NCBI RefSeq assembly: GCF_003352045.1
Contig: NZ_CP025815.1
Span: 1,240,001-1,304,000, forward strand
Length of the DNA stretch: 64,000 nt
Reading direction: 5' to 3'
Origin: Sulfitobacter sp. JL08
Lineage (GTDB): Bacteria > Pseudomonadota > Alphaproteobacteria > Rhodobacterales > Rhodobacteraceae
Shown piece after piece: positions 9,670-18,527 of the stretch (position 1 is the stretch's first letter; each line of letters opens with the position of its first letter). The position numbers and the translations under genes were made by a program. Under the pieces are notes generated by a model. That model was not told where the DNA came from and ran no database searches. It was given only the letters and a program-made list of their open reading frames with translations.

Positions 9670-9690
9670 GATATCGGAAAAATCGATATC
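9670..9690. promoter_or_regulatory. Inverted repeat upstream of the polyamine operon
   Basis: Two perfect 7-bp arms, GATATCG and CGATATC, flank a 7-bp A-rich spacer. A second small dyad, AATTC-TGC-GAATT, follows at 9693-9705. The site is just after the LysR gene stop and about 105 bp before the ATG of the binding-protein gene. No T-run follows, so an operator is likelier than a terminator. Confidence 0.4.
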
Positions 9691-9794
9691 ATAATTCTGC
9701 GAATTGAATTGGCGAAAACAGTCTTTCTGCTGCACGCTTTATCGCAAGAAGGTGGCGCCAAGCTGTCATATCGTTCTTGCAGGGGAGATTGCAG

Positions 9795-10955
9795 ATGAAT
9801 GGACTGTTGAAATCAAGTGCCGCAATGGCACTTTGTCTGGTTTTCGCCGGGCAGGGCATTGCGCAAACGGCATTAACGGAAATTGGTGAAGGCGAAGGAC
9901 AGGTCAACATTGTCGCCTGGCCCGGATATCTTGAGCGCGGAGAAACGGTTGCCGAATTCGACTGGATCACCAGCTTTGAAGAAAAGACCGGTTGCATGGT
10001 TAACGTTAAAACCGCAAACACCAGCGACGAAATGGTCGCCCTGATGAACGAAGGCGGATTTGATCTGGTGACTGCGTCGGGCGATGCGTCTTTGCGGATG
10101 ATCGCGGGCAAACGGGTGCAGCCGATCAATATCGACCTGATCCCAAGCTGGTCCACAGTGGACGACCGTTTGAAAGAAGCGCCATGGCATTTCACGAACG
10201 GAACCCATTATGGAACACCTTATATGTGGGGTCCAAACGTTCTGATGTATTCCACCGAGGTGTTCCCCGAACCGCCCACAAGCTGGGATGTCGTGTTCAA
10301 ACCGATGGATCTACCGGACGGTCAGCCCAACGAAGGCCGCGTACAAGCCTATGACGGCCCGATCCACATCGCGGATGCCGCAAACTATCTGATGTTTCAT
10401 CAGCCGGAATTGGGAATTGTATCGCCTTACGAACTGAACGCGGAGCAATATGCCGCCGCACTGGATCTGTTGCGTGAACAGCGCAAGATTGTCAGCCGTT
10501 ACTGGCATGACGCTTTCATTCAGATCGACGATTTCAAAAACGAAGGCATGGCCGCCTCGGGAAGCTGGCCGTTTCAGGTGAACCTGTTGCAAGGTGACAA
10601 TGCTGCCGTTGCTTCGACGATCCCGCAAGAAGGCGCGACCGGCTGGGCCGATACGACAATGATGCATGCCGAAGCGGCCAACCCCAATTGCAGCTATATG
10701 TGGATGGAACATTCGCTGGCTTCCAACCTGCAATCGGACCTTTCTGTGTGGTTCGGCGCAAACCCCGCTGTGCCCGCCGCCTGTACGGATGGGCGCGGTA
10801 TGCAGACGGCGGAAGGGTGCACAAAGAACGGGCTGGATGATTTCGAACGTATCAAGTTCTGGACCACGCCGGTTTCGTCCTGTGAAAGTCAGGGTGAATG
10901 CGTGCCTTACTATCGTTGGGTTTCTGATTACATCGGCGTAATCGGCGGGCGCTAA
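9795..10955 (+). CDS. ydcS: Putrescine-type ABC transporter substrate-binding protein (YdcS-like)
   Basis: 386 residues from the ATG at 9795, preceded by AGGGGAG; the longer frame begins at a TTG with no good site. A signal peptide is visible (hydrophobic core AAMALCLVFAGQGIAQ). The mature protein follows the YdcS/PotD pattern: NIVAWPGYLERG, TASGDASLRMI, MWGPNVLMY, and GRVQAYDGPIHIADAA. In E. coli YdcS heads ydcSTUV-patD, and the same five-gene order is found here. Role: periplasmic capture of putrescine or a related polyamine. Confidence 0.9.
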   Translation: MNGLLKSSAAMALCLVFAGQGIAQTALTEIGEGEGQVNIVAWPGYLERGETVAEFDWITSFEEKTGCMVNVKTANTSDEMVALMNEGGFDLVTASGDASLRMIAGKRVQPINIDLIPSWSTVDDRLKEAPWHFTNGTHYGTPYMWGPNVLMYSTEVFPEPPTSWDVVFKPMDLPDGQPNEGRVQAYDGPIHIADAANYLMFHQPELGIVSPYELNAEQYAAALDLLREQRKIVSRYWHDAFIQIDDFKNEGMAASGSWPFQVNLLQGDNAAVASTIPQEGATGWADTTMMHAEAANPNCSYMWMEHSLASNLQSDLSVWFGANPAVPAACTDGRGMQTAEGCTKNGLDDFERIKFWTTPVSSCESQGECVPYYRWVSDYIGVIGGR

Positions 10956-10971
10956 CGCCACCCCGACACGT

Positions 10972-10994
10972 GCCCGCCGCCTGTGGTGGCGGGC
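10972..10994 (+). terminator. Stem-loop between binding-protein and ATPase genes
   Basis: A 10-bp stem (GCCCGCCGCC with GGTGGCGGGC, one G-T pair) closes a 3-base loop. There is no T-run, so it more likely stabilises the upstream mRNA or lowers downstream expression than ends transcription. Binding protein is normally needed in excess over the membrane parts. A similar element occurs at the same place in the betaine operon. Confidence 0.5.
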
Positions 10995-11012
10995 CATAGC
11001 ACTGGAAGCCCT

Positions 11013-11996
11013 ATGACATCTGCAATCCGCTTTTCCGGCGTGTCGCGCCACTATGGCGACGTGAAAGCCGTCGACGGTGTTGACCTTGATATCGCCGAAG
11101 GCGAATTTTTCGCCATGCTGGGCCCATCGGGTTCGGGAAAAACCACGTGCCTGCGTCTGATTGCGGGGTTCGAACAACCGACTAAGGGTGACATCCGCAT
11201 ATTCGGTCAGGTCGCGCAGAACATCCCGCCCTACAAACGCAATGTGAACACCGTCTTTCAGGACTATGCGCTGTTCCCGCATCTGAATGTGCGCGACAAT
11301 GTCGCCTACGGCCTGATGATCGCCGGTTTGCCCAAAGGCGCACGTCACAAAGCCGCCGAGGATGCGTTGGGCATGGTTGCGCTGGGCGGATACGGCGACC
11401 GCAAGCCCTCTGAACTGTCAGGCGGGCAGCGGCAGCGGGTTGCCTTGGCGCGCGCGCTGGTAAACGAACCCCGCGCCCTGCTGCTGGATGAGCCGTTGGG
11501 CGCGCTTGACCTGAAATTACGCGAACAGATGCAGGAAGAACTGAAGGCTTTGCAACGCAGCCTTGGCATCACATTTATATTCGTGACCCATGATCAGGGC
11601 GAGGCACTGTCGATGGCTGACCGGGTTGCGGTGTTCAACGAAGGGCGGATCATGCAATTGGGATCGCCCGAAGATATCTATTATCGCCCTGCGGTCCCGT
11701 TTGTGGCTGATTTCGTGGGCTCGTCCAATGTGCTGCCACCGGCATTGATGCGCGAACTGAAAGGTGTTGACGGTCACGGCAGCCTGCGCCCCGAGGCGGT
11801 GCGCTTGTCTGAAACGGGGCATGCTGCCAGTATTCGAAGCGTCAGTTTTCTGGGGTCTGCAACGCGGGTATCCATGCAGGTGCATGGTGTGGCGATGACG
11901 ATGCTTTTGCCCAAGGGCGCTGTGGTGCCAAAGGCCGGCGACACGGTGCATGTCGACTGGAACAGCGAAGATCTGCATGTGATGGCGGGCGCATGA
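11013..11996 (+). CDS. ydcT: Polyamine-type ABC transporter ATP-binding protein (YdcT/PotA-like)
   Basis: 327 residues from the ATG at 11013 (TGGAAG upstream). Walker A is GPSGSGKTT (37-45). The signature LSGGQRQRVALARAL, Walker B LLLDEPLGALD and switch His in FVTHDQ are intact. The C-terminal third is a TOBE-like regulatory domain, as in PotA. Its stop overlaps the next start as ATGA, so ATPase and permease are translationally coupled. Confidence 0.92.
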   Translation: MTSAIRFSGVSRHYGDVKAVDGVDLDIAEGEFFAMLGPSGSGKTTCLRLIAGFEQPTKGDIRIFGQVAQNIPPYKRNVNTVFQDYALFPHLNVRDNVAYGLMIAGLPKGARHKAAEDALGMVALGGYGDRKPSELSGGQRQRVALARALVNEPRALLLDEPLGALDLKLREQMQEELKALQRSLGITFIFVTHDQGEALSMADRVAVFNEGRIMQLGSPEDIYYRPAVPFVADFVGSSNVLPPALMRELKGVDGHGSLRPEAVRLSETGHAASIRSVSFLGSATRVSMQVHGVAMTMLLPKGAVVPKAGDTVHVDWNSEDLHVMAGA

Positions 11997-12934
11997 CCGA
12001 CCGGGCCGTCATCGCTGATCAGGGCGGAGTGCTGTCACGCATTTCCGACGAATTATGGCGCCGCCCTTCGTTGCTGGTGTTTTTGCTGATTCTGCCACCC
12101 GCGCTTTGGCTTGGGATTATCTATCTTGGGTCGCTGTTTGCGCTGCTGGCGCAAAGCTTCTTTTCGATCGACGAATTTTCCGGCCTGATCCAGTACGAAT
12201 TCACCCTCAAGACCTATGGCGAATTGTTCCGCCCTTCGAATTTCGACATCATCGTGCGCACCGTTGTCATGGCCACCGCTGTCAGTGTCGCGGCAGCAAT
12301 CATCGGCTTTCCCGTCGCCTATTTCGCCGCGCGCTATGCCCGTGGCAAATGGAAGGCGATATTCTACCTCGGGGTGATGATGCCGCTCTGGTCCAGCTAT
12401 CTGGTCAAGGTCTATTCCTGGAAACTGATCCTTGCCAAAGAAGGCATCCTGAACTGGCTGTTTGAAACCCTGCACCTCAGCTGGCTTTTGAACGCCTATC
12501 TGTCCATTCCGGTCATTGGCGGCAATTCCCTCTCGGTCAGCGCCACCGGCACGTTTCTGGTGTTTCTTTACGTCTGGTTGCCGTTCATGATCCTGCCGAT
12601 ACAGGCATCGCTGGAACGTGTGCCGGTGTCGATGCTGGAAGCGTCCGGTGATCTGGGCGCGCGTCCGTCGCAAACCTTTCGCCATGTGTTGCTGCCGCTT
12701 GCGCTGCCCGGTGTGATCGCCGGATCAATCTTTACCTTTTCCCTTACATTGGGCGATTACATCATTCCGCAGATCGTCGGATCTTCGCGGCGGTTTATCG
12801 GCCAGGCGGTCTATGCTTATCAGGGCACCGCGGGAAACATCCCGCTTGCCGCCGCCTTTGCCGTCGTGCCCATTCTTTTGATGGCGGTCTATCTGTGGAT
12901 TGCAAAACGGCAGGGGGCATTTGATGCACTCTGA
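11993..12934 (+). CDS. ydcU: Polyamine-type ABC transporter permease 1 (YdcU/PotB-like)
   Basis: 313 residues with about six membrane helices and the EAA-loop sequence [25 protein letters not shown] that contacts the ATPase coupling site. The start overlaps the ATPase stop, and the end overlaps the following permease by 11 bp, consistent with assembly of a heterodimeric channel from one message. Confidence 0.92.
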   Translation: MTDRAVIADQGGVLSRISDELWRRPSLLVFLLILPPALWLGIIYLGSLFALLAQSFFSIDEFSGLIQYEFTLKTYGELFRPSNFDIIVRTVVMATAVSVAAAIIGFPVAYFAARYARGKWKAIFYLGVMMPLWSSYLVKVYSWKLILAKEGILNWLFETLHLSWLLNAYLSIPVIGGNSLSVSATGTFLVFLYVWLPFMILPIQASLERVPVSMLEASGDLGARPSQTFRHVLLPLALPGVIAGSIFTFSLTLGDYIIPQIVGSSRRFIGQAVYAYQGTAGNIPLAAAFAVVPILLMAVYLWIAKRQGAFDAL

Positions 12935-13730
12935 TCGCGCGCCACGGGGATTGAAGATTGCGGCGGGGCTGGGCCTTGCCTTCATGCATCTGCCGATCCT
13001 GTTGATCTTTGTCTATGCGTTCACAACCGAAGATAAATCCTATCAATGGCCGCCCCCCGGCCTGACGCTCAAATGGTTCGCCGTTACATGGCACAGGCCC
13101 GACGTCTGGACGGCGCTGGCCCTGTCGCTGAAGGTGGCTGCGATTTCAACTGTGATTGCTCTGATACTTGGCACGCTCTGTGCCGCGGCGATCAGCCGGA
13201 CCAAGTTTTTTGGCCGCGAGGCGATCTCGTTGCTTGTGATATTACCGATTGCGTTGCCCGGAATTATCACGGGGATTTCACTGCGCTCGGCCTTTAATCT
13301 GGCTGATATCCCGTTCAGTTTCTGGACCATCGTTCTGGGGCACGCCACGTTCTGTGTCGTCGTTGTCTACAACAATGCGGTCGCACGGTTTCGCCGCGTT
13401 TCGGGCAGCCTGATCGAAGCGTCGATGGATCTTGGCGCCAACAGTTTCCAGACGTTCCGCCATGTCATTCTGCCCAATATTTCGACGGCATTGCTGGCGG
13501 GTGGAATGCTGGCCTTTGCGCTGTCATTTGACGAGGTCATCGTGACAACCTTTACGGCCGGACAACAACAGACGCTGCCGATCTGGATGCTGGAAGAACT
13601 GGTCAGACCGCGTGAACGCCCGGTGACAAACGTGGTCGCGCTGGTCGTCGTGCTGGTCACATTCCTGCCGATACTGGGGGCATATTATCTGACACGCGGC
13701 ACCGACACGGTGGCCGGACAAGGCAAGTAA
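12924..13730 (+). CDS. ydcV: Polyamine-type ABC transporter permease 2 (YdcV/PotC-like)
   Basis: 268 residues from the ATG at 12924, which lies inside the end of permease 1; the longer frame upstream is entirely within that gene. Six membrane helices and an EAA loop ([20 protein letters not shown]) identify the second permease of the polyamine class. Confidence 0.9.
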   Translation: MHSDRAPRGLKIAAGLGLAFMHLPILLIFVYAFTTEDKSYQWPPPGLTLKWFAVTWHRPDVWTALALSLKVAAISTVIALILGTLCAAAISRTKFFGREAISLLVILPIALPGIITGISLRSAFNLADIPFSFWTIVLGHATFCVVVVYNNAVARFRRVSGSLIEASMDLGANSFQTFRHVILPNISTALLAGGMLAFALSFDEVIVTTFTAGQQQTLPIWMLEELVRPRERPVTNVVALVVVLVTFLPILGAYYLTRGTDTVAGQGK

Positions 13731-13765
13731 CTCAACAAGGCAACTGGACCAAAGGAAGAGACATC

Positions 13766-15190
13766 ATGGAAACCAAGATGCTGATCGGGTCATCGTTCGA
13801 GGCCGGAACCGATACAGAAGAACACGTTTTGAACCCCCGCACCGGCGAGGTTATTCTGAAGCTGCCCGAGGCCAATCCGGGCCAGATCGACCGCGCCGTG
13901 GCATCCGCGCGCGCGGCCTTTGGAACATGGGGGCGCACAACCCCGTCCGAACGGTCTGAAAAATTGCTGGCGATCGCGGACGCGATTGAGGCGAACCTAG
14001 AAGAACTAGCGCAGCTTGAGGCGCTGAATTGCGGCAAACCCATCAACGAGGTGCGCACCGCCGAAGTGCCCGCTGTGGCAGACTGCTTCCGATACTTCGC
14101 AGGTGCCGTGCGCAACATGCACACGTCAGCAGCCGGGGAATACATGGCGGGACACACATCAATGGTGCGCCGCGATCCTATTGGCGTTGTCGCGTCGATT
14201 GCGCCATGGAACTATCCGATGATGATGATGGCCTGGAAACTGGCCCCGGCACTTGCAGGGGGCAATACCGTGGTTCTGAAACCGTCCGAACAGACGCCAC
14301 TAACGGCTTTGCGGCTGGCGAAACTGATGGCGGATATCCTGCCAGAAGGCGTTGTGAACGTGGTCGTCGGGCAGGGTGCCAGCGTAGGCAATACGCTGAT
14401 CAGCCATCCGGATGTTGATATGGTTTCAATCACCGGCGATGTGGCAACAGGCAAGAAAGTGCTGCAGGCCGCATCCAGAACAGTCAAGCGGACGCATCTT
14501 GAACTGGGCGGCAAAGCGCCGGTGATCGTGTTTGATGATGCCGATCTTGGCCGTGTCGTCGAAGGGCTTAAGGCGTTCGGGTATTACAATGCCGGACAGG
14601 ATTGTACTGCTGCCTGCCGGATCTATGCCGGTCCGAAAATATATGACAACCTTGTGGCTGATCTGTCCGCGGCCGCGGCCAGCATCGTTTATGACAACTC
14701 CGATGACACGCTGAACGAAATTCCGCCGCTTATTTCCATGCGCCAGCGCGACCGCGTTGCCAGTTTTGTGGAACGCACACGCGAACACAAACATATGGAA
14801 ATTGCGACGGGGGGATCGTCGCATGAGGGATCGGGCTTTTATTTCCAGCCCACCGTGATTGCGGGCGCGCTTCAGACGGACGAGATTGTGCAGCGCGAAG
14901 TGTTCGGCCCAGTGGTTTCTGTTACGCGGTTCACCGATGCCGATCAGGCCGTGGACTGGGCCAATGACAGTGACTATGGGCTTGCGTCCTCTGTCTGGAC
15001 AAGGGATGTGGGCCGCGCGATGGATCTGTCGGCGCGGATGCGTTATGGCTGCACATGGGTCAATACACATTTCATGCTGGTCAATGAAATGCCGCATGGC
15101 GGGTTGAAGCAATCGGGATATGGCAAAGACATGTCGATGTATGCGCTGGAAGATTACACAGCCGTGCGTCATGTCATGATCGCGCATTAA
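13766..15190 (+). CDS. patD: Gamma-aminobutyraldehyde dehydrogenase (PatD/YdcW-like)
   Basis: 474 residues, a full-length NAD(P)-dependent aldehyde dehydrogenase. The N-domain carries [12 protein letters not shown] and [12 protein letters not shown], the catalytic Glu lies in LELGGKAP, and the nucleophile is Cys280 in [13 protein letters not shown], a form typical of the aminobutyraldehyde branch. AAGGAAG precedes the ATG, 35 bp after permease 2. In putrescine catabolism it oxidises 4-aminobutanal to GABA. Position directly after a YdcSTUV-type importer supports this. No putrescine transaminase is in the window. Confidence 0.88.
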   Translation: METKMLIGSSFEAGTDTEEHVLNPRTGEVILKLPEANPGQIDRAVASARAAFGTWGRTTPSERSEKLLAIADAIEANLEELAQLEALNCGKPINEVRTAEVPAVADCFRYFAGAVRNMHTSAAGEYMAGHTSMVRRDPIGVVASIAPWNYPMMMMAWKLAPALAGGNTVVLKPSEQTPLTALRLAKLMADILPEGVVNVVVGQGASVGNTLISHPDVDMVSITGDVATGKKVLQAASRTVKRTHLELGGKAPVIVFDDADLGRVVEGLKAFGYYNAGQDCTAACRIYAGPKIYDNLVADLSAAAASIVYDNSDDTLNEIPPLISMRQRDRVASFVERTREHKHMEIATGGSSHEGSGFYFQPTVIAGALQTDEIVQREVFGPVVSVTRFTDADQAVDWANDSDYGLASSVWTRDVGRAMDLSARMRYGCTWVNTHFMLVNEMPHGGLKQSGYGKDMSMYALEDYTAVRHVMIAH

Positions 15191-15304
15191 GACGGGGCTA
15201 TCAGGGCCTGACTGCCCGGTGGGACGTGGTGTTGCAGAGGTTTTCGCTCGGTTTTGGAAAACGCCAAAGGCGTGATCCGGGCAAAATTTGGCGTGGGGGG
15301 CAGA

Positions 15305-16189
15305 TTACAGCAGGTTCCACAGGTCCAGCGCGGTTTGATCAAGCGAACCCGGATCTGAAAACGCCGAGATTGTCAGCGAGGCGCACCACTCTTCGTTCCC
15401 GATGGGCACAAGCTGCCCGTTGGACAGTTCGGATGCGATTGCGGTTTGCGGCATCCAGGCAAACCCGCCACCGGCCAGCAAACGCCGTTTGATCGCTTCG
15501 ACCAGCCCGTCGACATAGACGGTTTCGACATTCAGGGTTTTTCGATCCACTGTCTGCTCTACGACCATCCCCAGAAAGGATGACCTTTCATAGGCCAGAT
15601 AGGGGATCGGTGACCGACCGCCCGTGTTCAGGTTCCACCCCAATCGTCGCGCCGGTTCTGTGGCGGCCACCGGGATCAGGCAGTCTATCAAAAGGTCTTT
15701 GCGTTCAAATGCGGTTTCATCGATCTTGGGCGAAACTGTATGGTGGCAATAGCACAGCAGAATATCGACAGCGCCTTCGACCAGTAATTCGCAACAGGTG
15801 CTAAGGGAATCGGATATGACGCGGGTGCGAAGATCGGGAAGCTGTGTTTGCAAATCTTCGATCCTGGATGCCAGAAAATTCACCGAAATCGTGTGCAGCA
15901 CCGAAAACCGGATAAACCGGCTGTCACCGATATCCGCATCACGAAGCGACTGGCGCGCTTCGGACAGTTGTGAAATTGCGGCCATAGCGATCGGCAGGAA
16001 ATTTTGTCCGCTATCGGTAAGCTGCACCGGATAGGTGGCGCGGTTTATCAGCGGCAACCCAACCCAGCTTTCCAAGGCTTTGATTCTACGGCTGAAAGCC
16101 GATTGCGTAATGTTTCTTTCCTTGGCCGCGCGCGTGAAATTCAATGTGCGCGCCAGACACTCGAAATCGCGCAGCCAGTTCAGATCCAT
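15305..16189 (-). CDS. LysR-family transcriptional regulator (divergent from betaine operon)
   Basis: 294 residues with an N-terminal DNA-binding domain (LARTLNFTRAAKERNITQSA, RRIKALE) and a LysR ligand domain. AAGGTG precedes the start. It is transcribed away from the betaine/choline ABC operon, the classic arrangement for a LysR regulator of the neighbouring operon. The shared 235-bp space holds a 10-bp palindrome (CAAACGTTTG, 16334-16343), too short to call an operator. Ligand unknown. Confidence 0.88.
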   Translation of the reverse strand: MDLNWLRDFECLARTLNFTRAAKERNITQSAFSRRIKALESWVGLPLINRATYPVQLTDSGQNFLPIAMAAISQLSEARQSLRDADIGDSRFIRFSVLHTISVNFLASRIEDLQTQLPDLRTRVISDSLSTCCELLVEGAVDILLCYCHHTVSPKIDETAFERKDLLIDCLIPVAATEPARRLGWNLNTGGRSPIPYLAYERSSFLGMVVEQTVDRKTLNVETVYVDGLVEAIKRRLLAGGGFAWMPQTAIASELSNGQLVPIGNEEWCASLTISAFSDPGSLDQTALDLWNLL

Positions 16190-16424
16190 GTCGTTTCACC
16201 TTCGCGCATCCAGTCGGTCCGGCCCAGTATACACATTTATGCAAATCCGGAATAGTTTGATGATTTGTTCGAATTGGCGATCTGGAAACGACTTGATCTA
16301 GACTTGAACCCATGAACTGGAAATCCAACCAACCAAACGTTTGCGAAAAAAGCGCGTGAACAACACTCCCGAATTACAAGAAAACTGATGCCAAAAAAGG
16401 CGCGATCCAACATAGGAGAGAAAT

Positions 16425-17390
16425 ATGAAAACGACCTTTAAATCACTGGGGCTTGCGGCGGCTGTCGGCATCTTTGCGATGCCTGCGCTGGCGTCGGAAG
16501 AAGTCAAGATTGGTGTCCCGTCCTGGACGGGTGCACAGGCGATCGCCCACCTGCTAGGGGCTGTCGTGGAAATGCGGATCGGCGGCAAGGTTGAATATGT
16601 GCCCGGCAACAACGCCACGATTTTTCAGGCGATGGATCAGGGAAAGGGTGACATTGATGTGCATCCCGATGTCTGGCTGCCCAATCAGGAAAGCTTTACC
16701 AAGAAATATGTCGACGAGGCGGGTACCGTAACGCTGTCGTCCAACCCCTATGAAGGCAATCAGGGCTTTTGCGTTTCGAAAGATTTTGGCGAGGCGAACA
16801 ACATCACCGATATCGCCGATCTGGGCCGTCCGGATGTGGCCGCACTGATGGACAGCGATGGGAACGGTCTGGGCGAAATGTGGATCGGTGCACCGGGTTG
16901 GGCTTCGGCCAACGTGAACGAGGTGAAGACACGCGATTACGGCTTGATGGACTTTATCGAACCTGTGCGCGCCGAAGAAAGCGTCAAGACAGCGCGGATC
17001 AAGGACAGCATTGCCAAGGGTGAAGGTTATGCATTCTACTGCTACAAACCACACGCTGTCTGGTACATGTTCGACGTCAAAATGCTGACCGAGCCAACGT
17101 TTGATCCCGCGAAATATGTGATGATCCAGCCTTCGGATGATCCAGATTGGTTCCAGAAATCGAATGTCGCCACCAAAGACGCGCTGAAAAACGTACAGAT
17201 TGCGTGGTCAAACTCTCTGGCCGACCGGTCGCCTGCAATCGCCGAGTTTTTTGCGAATTTTGCACTGACAGCCGATGATGTTTCCAGCTTTGCCTACGAA
17301 ATCAGCGGCAAAGGCCGCGATCCGGCAGAGGTGGCGCGCGAATGGGTCGAAAACAACCCTGATCGCGTCGATACATGGCTGGGTCTGTGA
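16425..17390 (+). CDS. Glycine betaine/choline-type ABC substrate-binding protein (OpuAC domain)
   Basis: 321 residues. A clear signal peptide (basic start, LGLAAAVGIFAMPALA then SEEV) leads to an OpuAC/ProX-type domain. The aromatic positions that cage quaternary ammonium groups appear in KIGVPSWTGAQA, DVWLPNQE, GAPGWAS and CYKPHAVWYMF. AGGAGAG precedes the ATG. It heads an ATPase-permease-hydrolase operon. Choline, betaine, carnitine and similar compounds are all possible ligands. Confidence 0.86.
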   Translation: MKTTFKSLGLAAAVGIFAMPALASEEVKIGVPSWTGAQAIAHLLGAVVEMRIGGKVEYVPGNNATIFQAMDQGKGDIDVHPDVWLPNQESFTKKYVDEAGTVTLSSNPYEGNQGFCVSKDFGEANNITDIADLGRPDVAALMDSDGNGLGEMWIGAPGWASANVNEVKTRDYGLMDFIEPVRAEESVKTARIKDSIAKGEGYAFYCYKPHAVWYMFDVKMLTEPTFDPAKYVMIQPSDDPDWFQKSNVATKDALKNVQIAWSNSLADRSPAIAEFFANFALTADDVSSFAYEISGKGRDPAEVAREWVENNPDRVDTWLGL

Positions 17391-17411
17391 TCCGCTGAAA
17401 ATGCCAACTGG

Positions 17412-17434
17412 CGGCACCGGCAACACCGGTGCCG
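17412..17434 (+). terminator. Stem-loop between binding-protein and ATPase genes
   Basis: A perfect 9-bp GC-rich stem (CGGCACCGG with CCGGTGCCG) closes the loop CAACA and is followed by GTTTCT. It could act as an attenuating weak terminator or an mRNA end stabiliser, setting binding-protein levels above those of the membrane components. Confidence 0.55.
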
Positions 17435-17471
17435 TTTCTATCCCTGATCCCCAGCCTGGACATTTTGCGCG

Positions 17472-18527
17472 ATGAGCGATGAAACCGTTATAGAAATTTC
17501 CGACGTCTGGAAGATTTTCGGGGCCAATGCGGGCGCTGCTTTGCAGGCCATCCACGAACGCGGGCTGGGCAAGCCCGAGGTTCTGTCCGAATTCAACGCT
17601 GTCGTCGGGGTGGCCGGCGTAAGCCTGTCGGTCAAACGTGGCGAAATCTTTTGCATCATGGGGCTGTCGGGCAGCGGGAAATCGACATTGGTACGTCATT
17701 TCAACCGGCTGCTGGAACCGACCGCCGGCAAGATCCTGATCGAGGGCACGGATGTCATGGCGCTGGACCCCAAGGCGCTGCAAACATTCCGCAACCGCAA
17801 GATCGGCATGGTTTTCCAGAATTTCGCGCTGATGCCGCACCGCTCGGTTCTGGACAATGTCGCGATGCCGCTTGAAATCCGGCAGGTCAGCAAGAATGAA
17901 CGCATGCGCCAGGCGGCAGCCATTCTGGATATCGTGGAACTTGGGGCGTGGGGGTCCAAATTCGCACACGAGTTGTCTGGCGGCATGCAGCAAAGGGTGG
18001 GGCTGGCGCGCGCGCTGGCCGCGAACCCCGATGTGCTGCTGATGGATGAACCATTCAGCGCGCTTGATCCGCTGATCCGGCGGCAATTGCAGGACGAGTT
18101 TATCAGGCTTAGCCAGATTCTGAAGAAAACCACCGTTTTCATCACCCATGATCTGGATGAAGCCGTGCGCATCGGCGACCGCATCGCCATCATGCGCGAT
18201 GGCCGTCTGGTGCAGGTCGGAACGGCCGAGGATATCGTGATGCATCCGGCAGATGATTATGTTGCCGAATTTGTCGCCGGAATTTCCCGTCTCAAGGTGG
18301 TGCACGCAGCGGCGGTGATGCAACCGATCAAGGCCTATATCAAGGCGCATGGCCCACTGGCCGCCGATGCACCGCGCGTCAATGAGGCCGAGACGCTAAG
18401 CACCCTGATCAACCTTGCCATCGACAAAGAAAGCGCGATCCTGGTCGAATCCGGGGGCAAGGATATCGGCGTCATTTCGCGTGCAGATCTGCTGCGAACT
18501 GTGATCGAAGGGACAGAAGTATCATGA
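17472..18527 (+). CDS. Glycine betaine/choline-type ABC ATP-binding protein (ProV-like)
   Basis: 351 residues. It has the long N-terminal arm typical of ProV/OpuAA (VIEISDVWKIFG), Walker A GLSGSGKST (64-72), signature LSGGMQQRVGLARAL, Walker B VLLMDEPFSALD and the switch FITHDLDEA. A roughly 80-residue C-terminal region resembles a shortened CBS-type module, the part that senses ionic strength in osmoregulated members. The stop overlaps the permease start (ATGA). Confidence 0.9.
   Translation: MSDETVIEISDVWKIFGANAGAALQAIHERGLGKPEVLSEFNAVVGVAGVSLSVKRGEIFCIMGLSGSGKSTLVRHFNRLLEPTAGKILIEGTDVMALDPKALQTFRNRKIGMVFQNFALMPHRSVLDNVAMPLEIRQVSKNERMRQAAAILDIVELGAWGSKFAHELSGGMQQRVGLARALAANPDVLLMDEPFSALDPLIRRQLQDEFIRLSQILKKTTVFITHDLDEAVRIGDRIAIMRDGRLVQVGTAEDIVMHPADDYVAEFVAGISRLKVVHAAAVMQPIKAYIKAHGPLAADAPRVNEAETLSTLINLAIDKESAILVESGGKDIGVISRADLLRTVIEGTEVS

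Noticed and set aside
16334-16343. Palindrome CAAACGTTTG upstream of the betaine operon
   Set aside because: Ten bases alone are expected by chance in a window this size, and it does not have the T-N11-A form usual for LysR sites.
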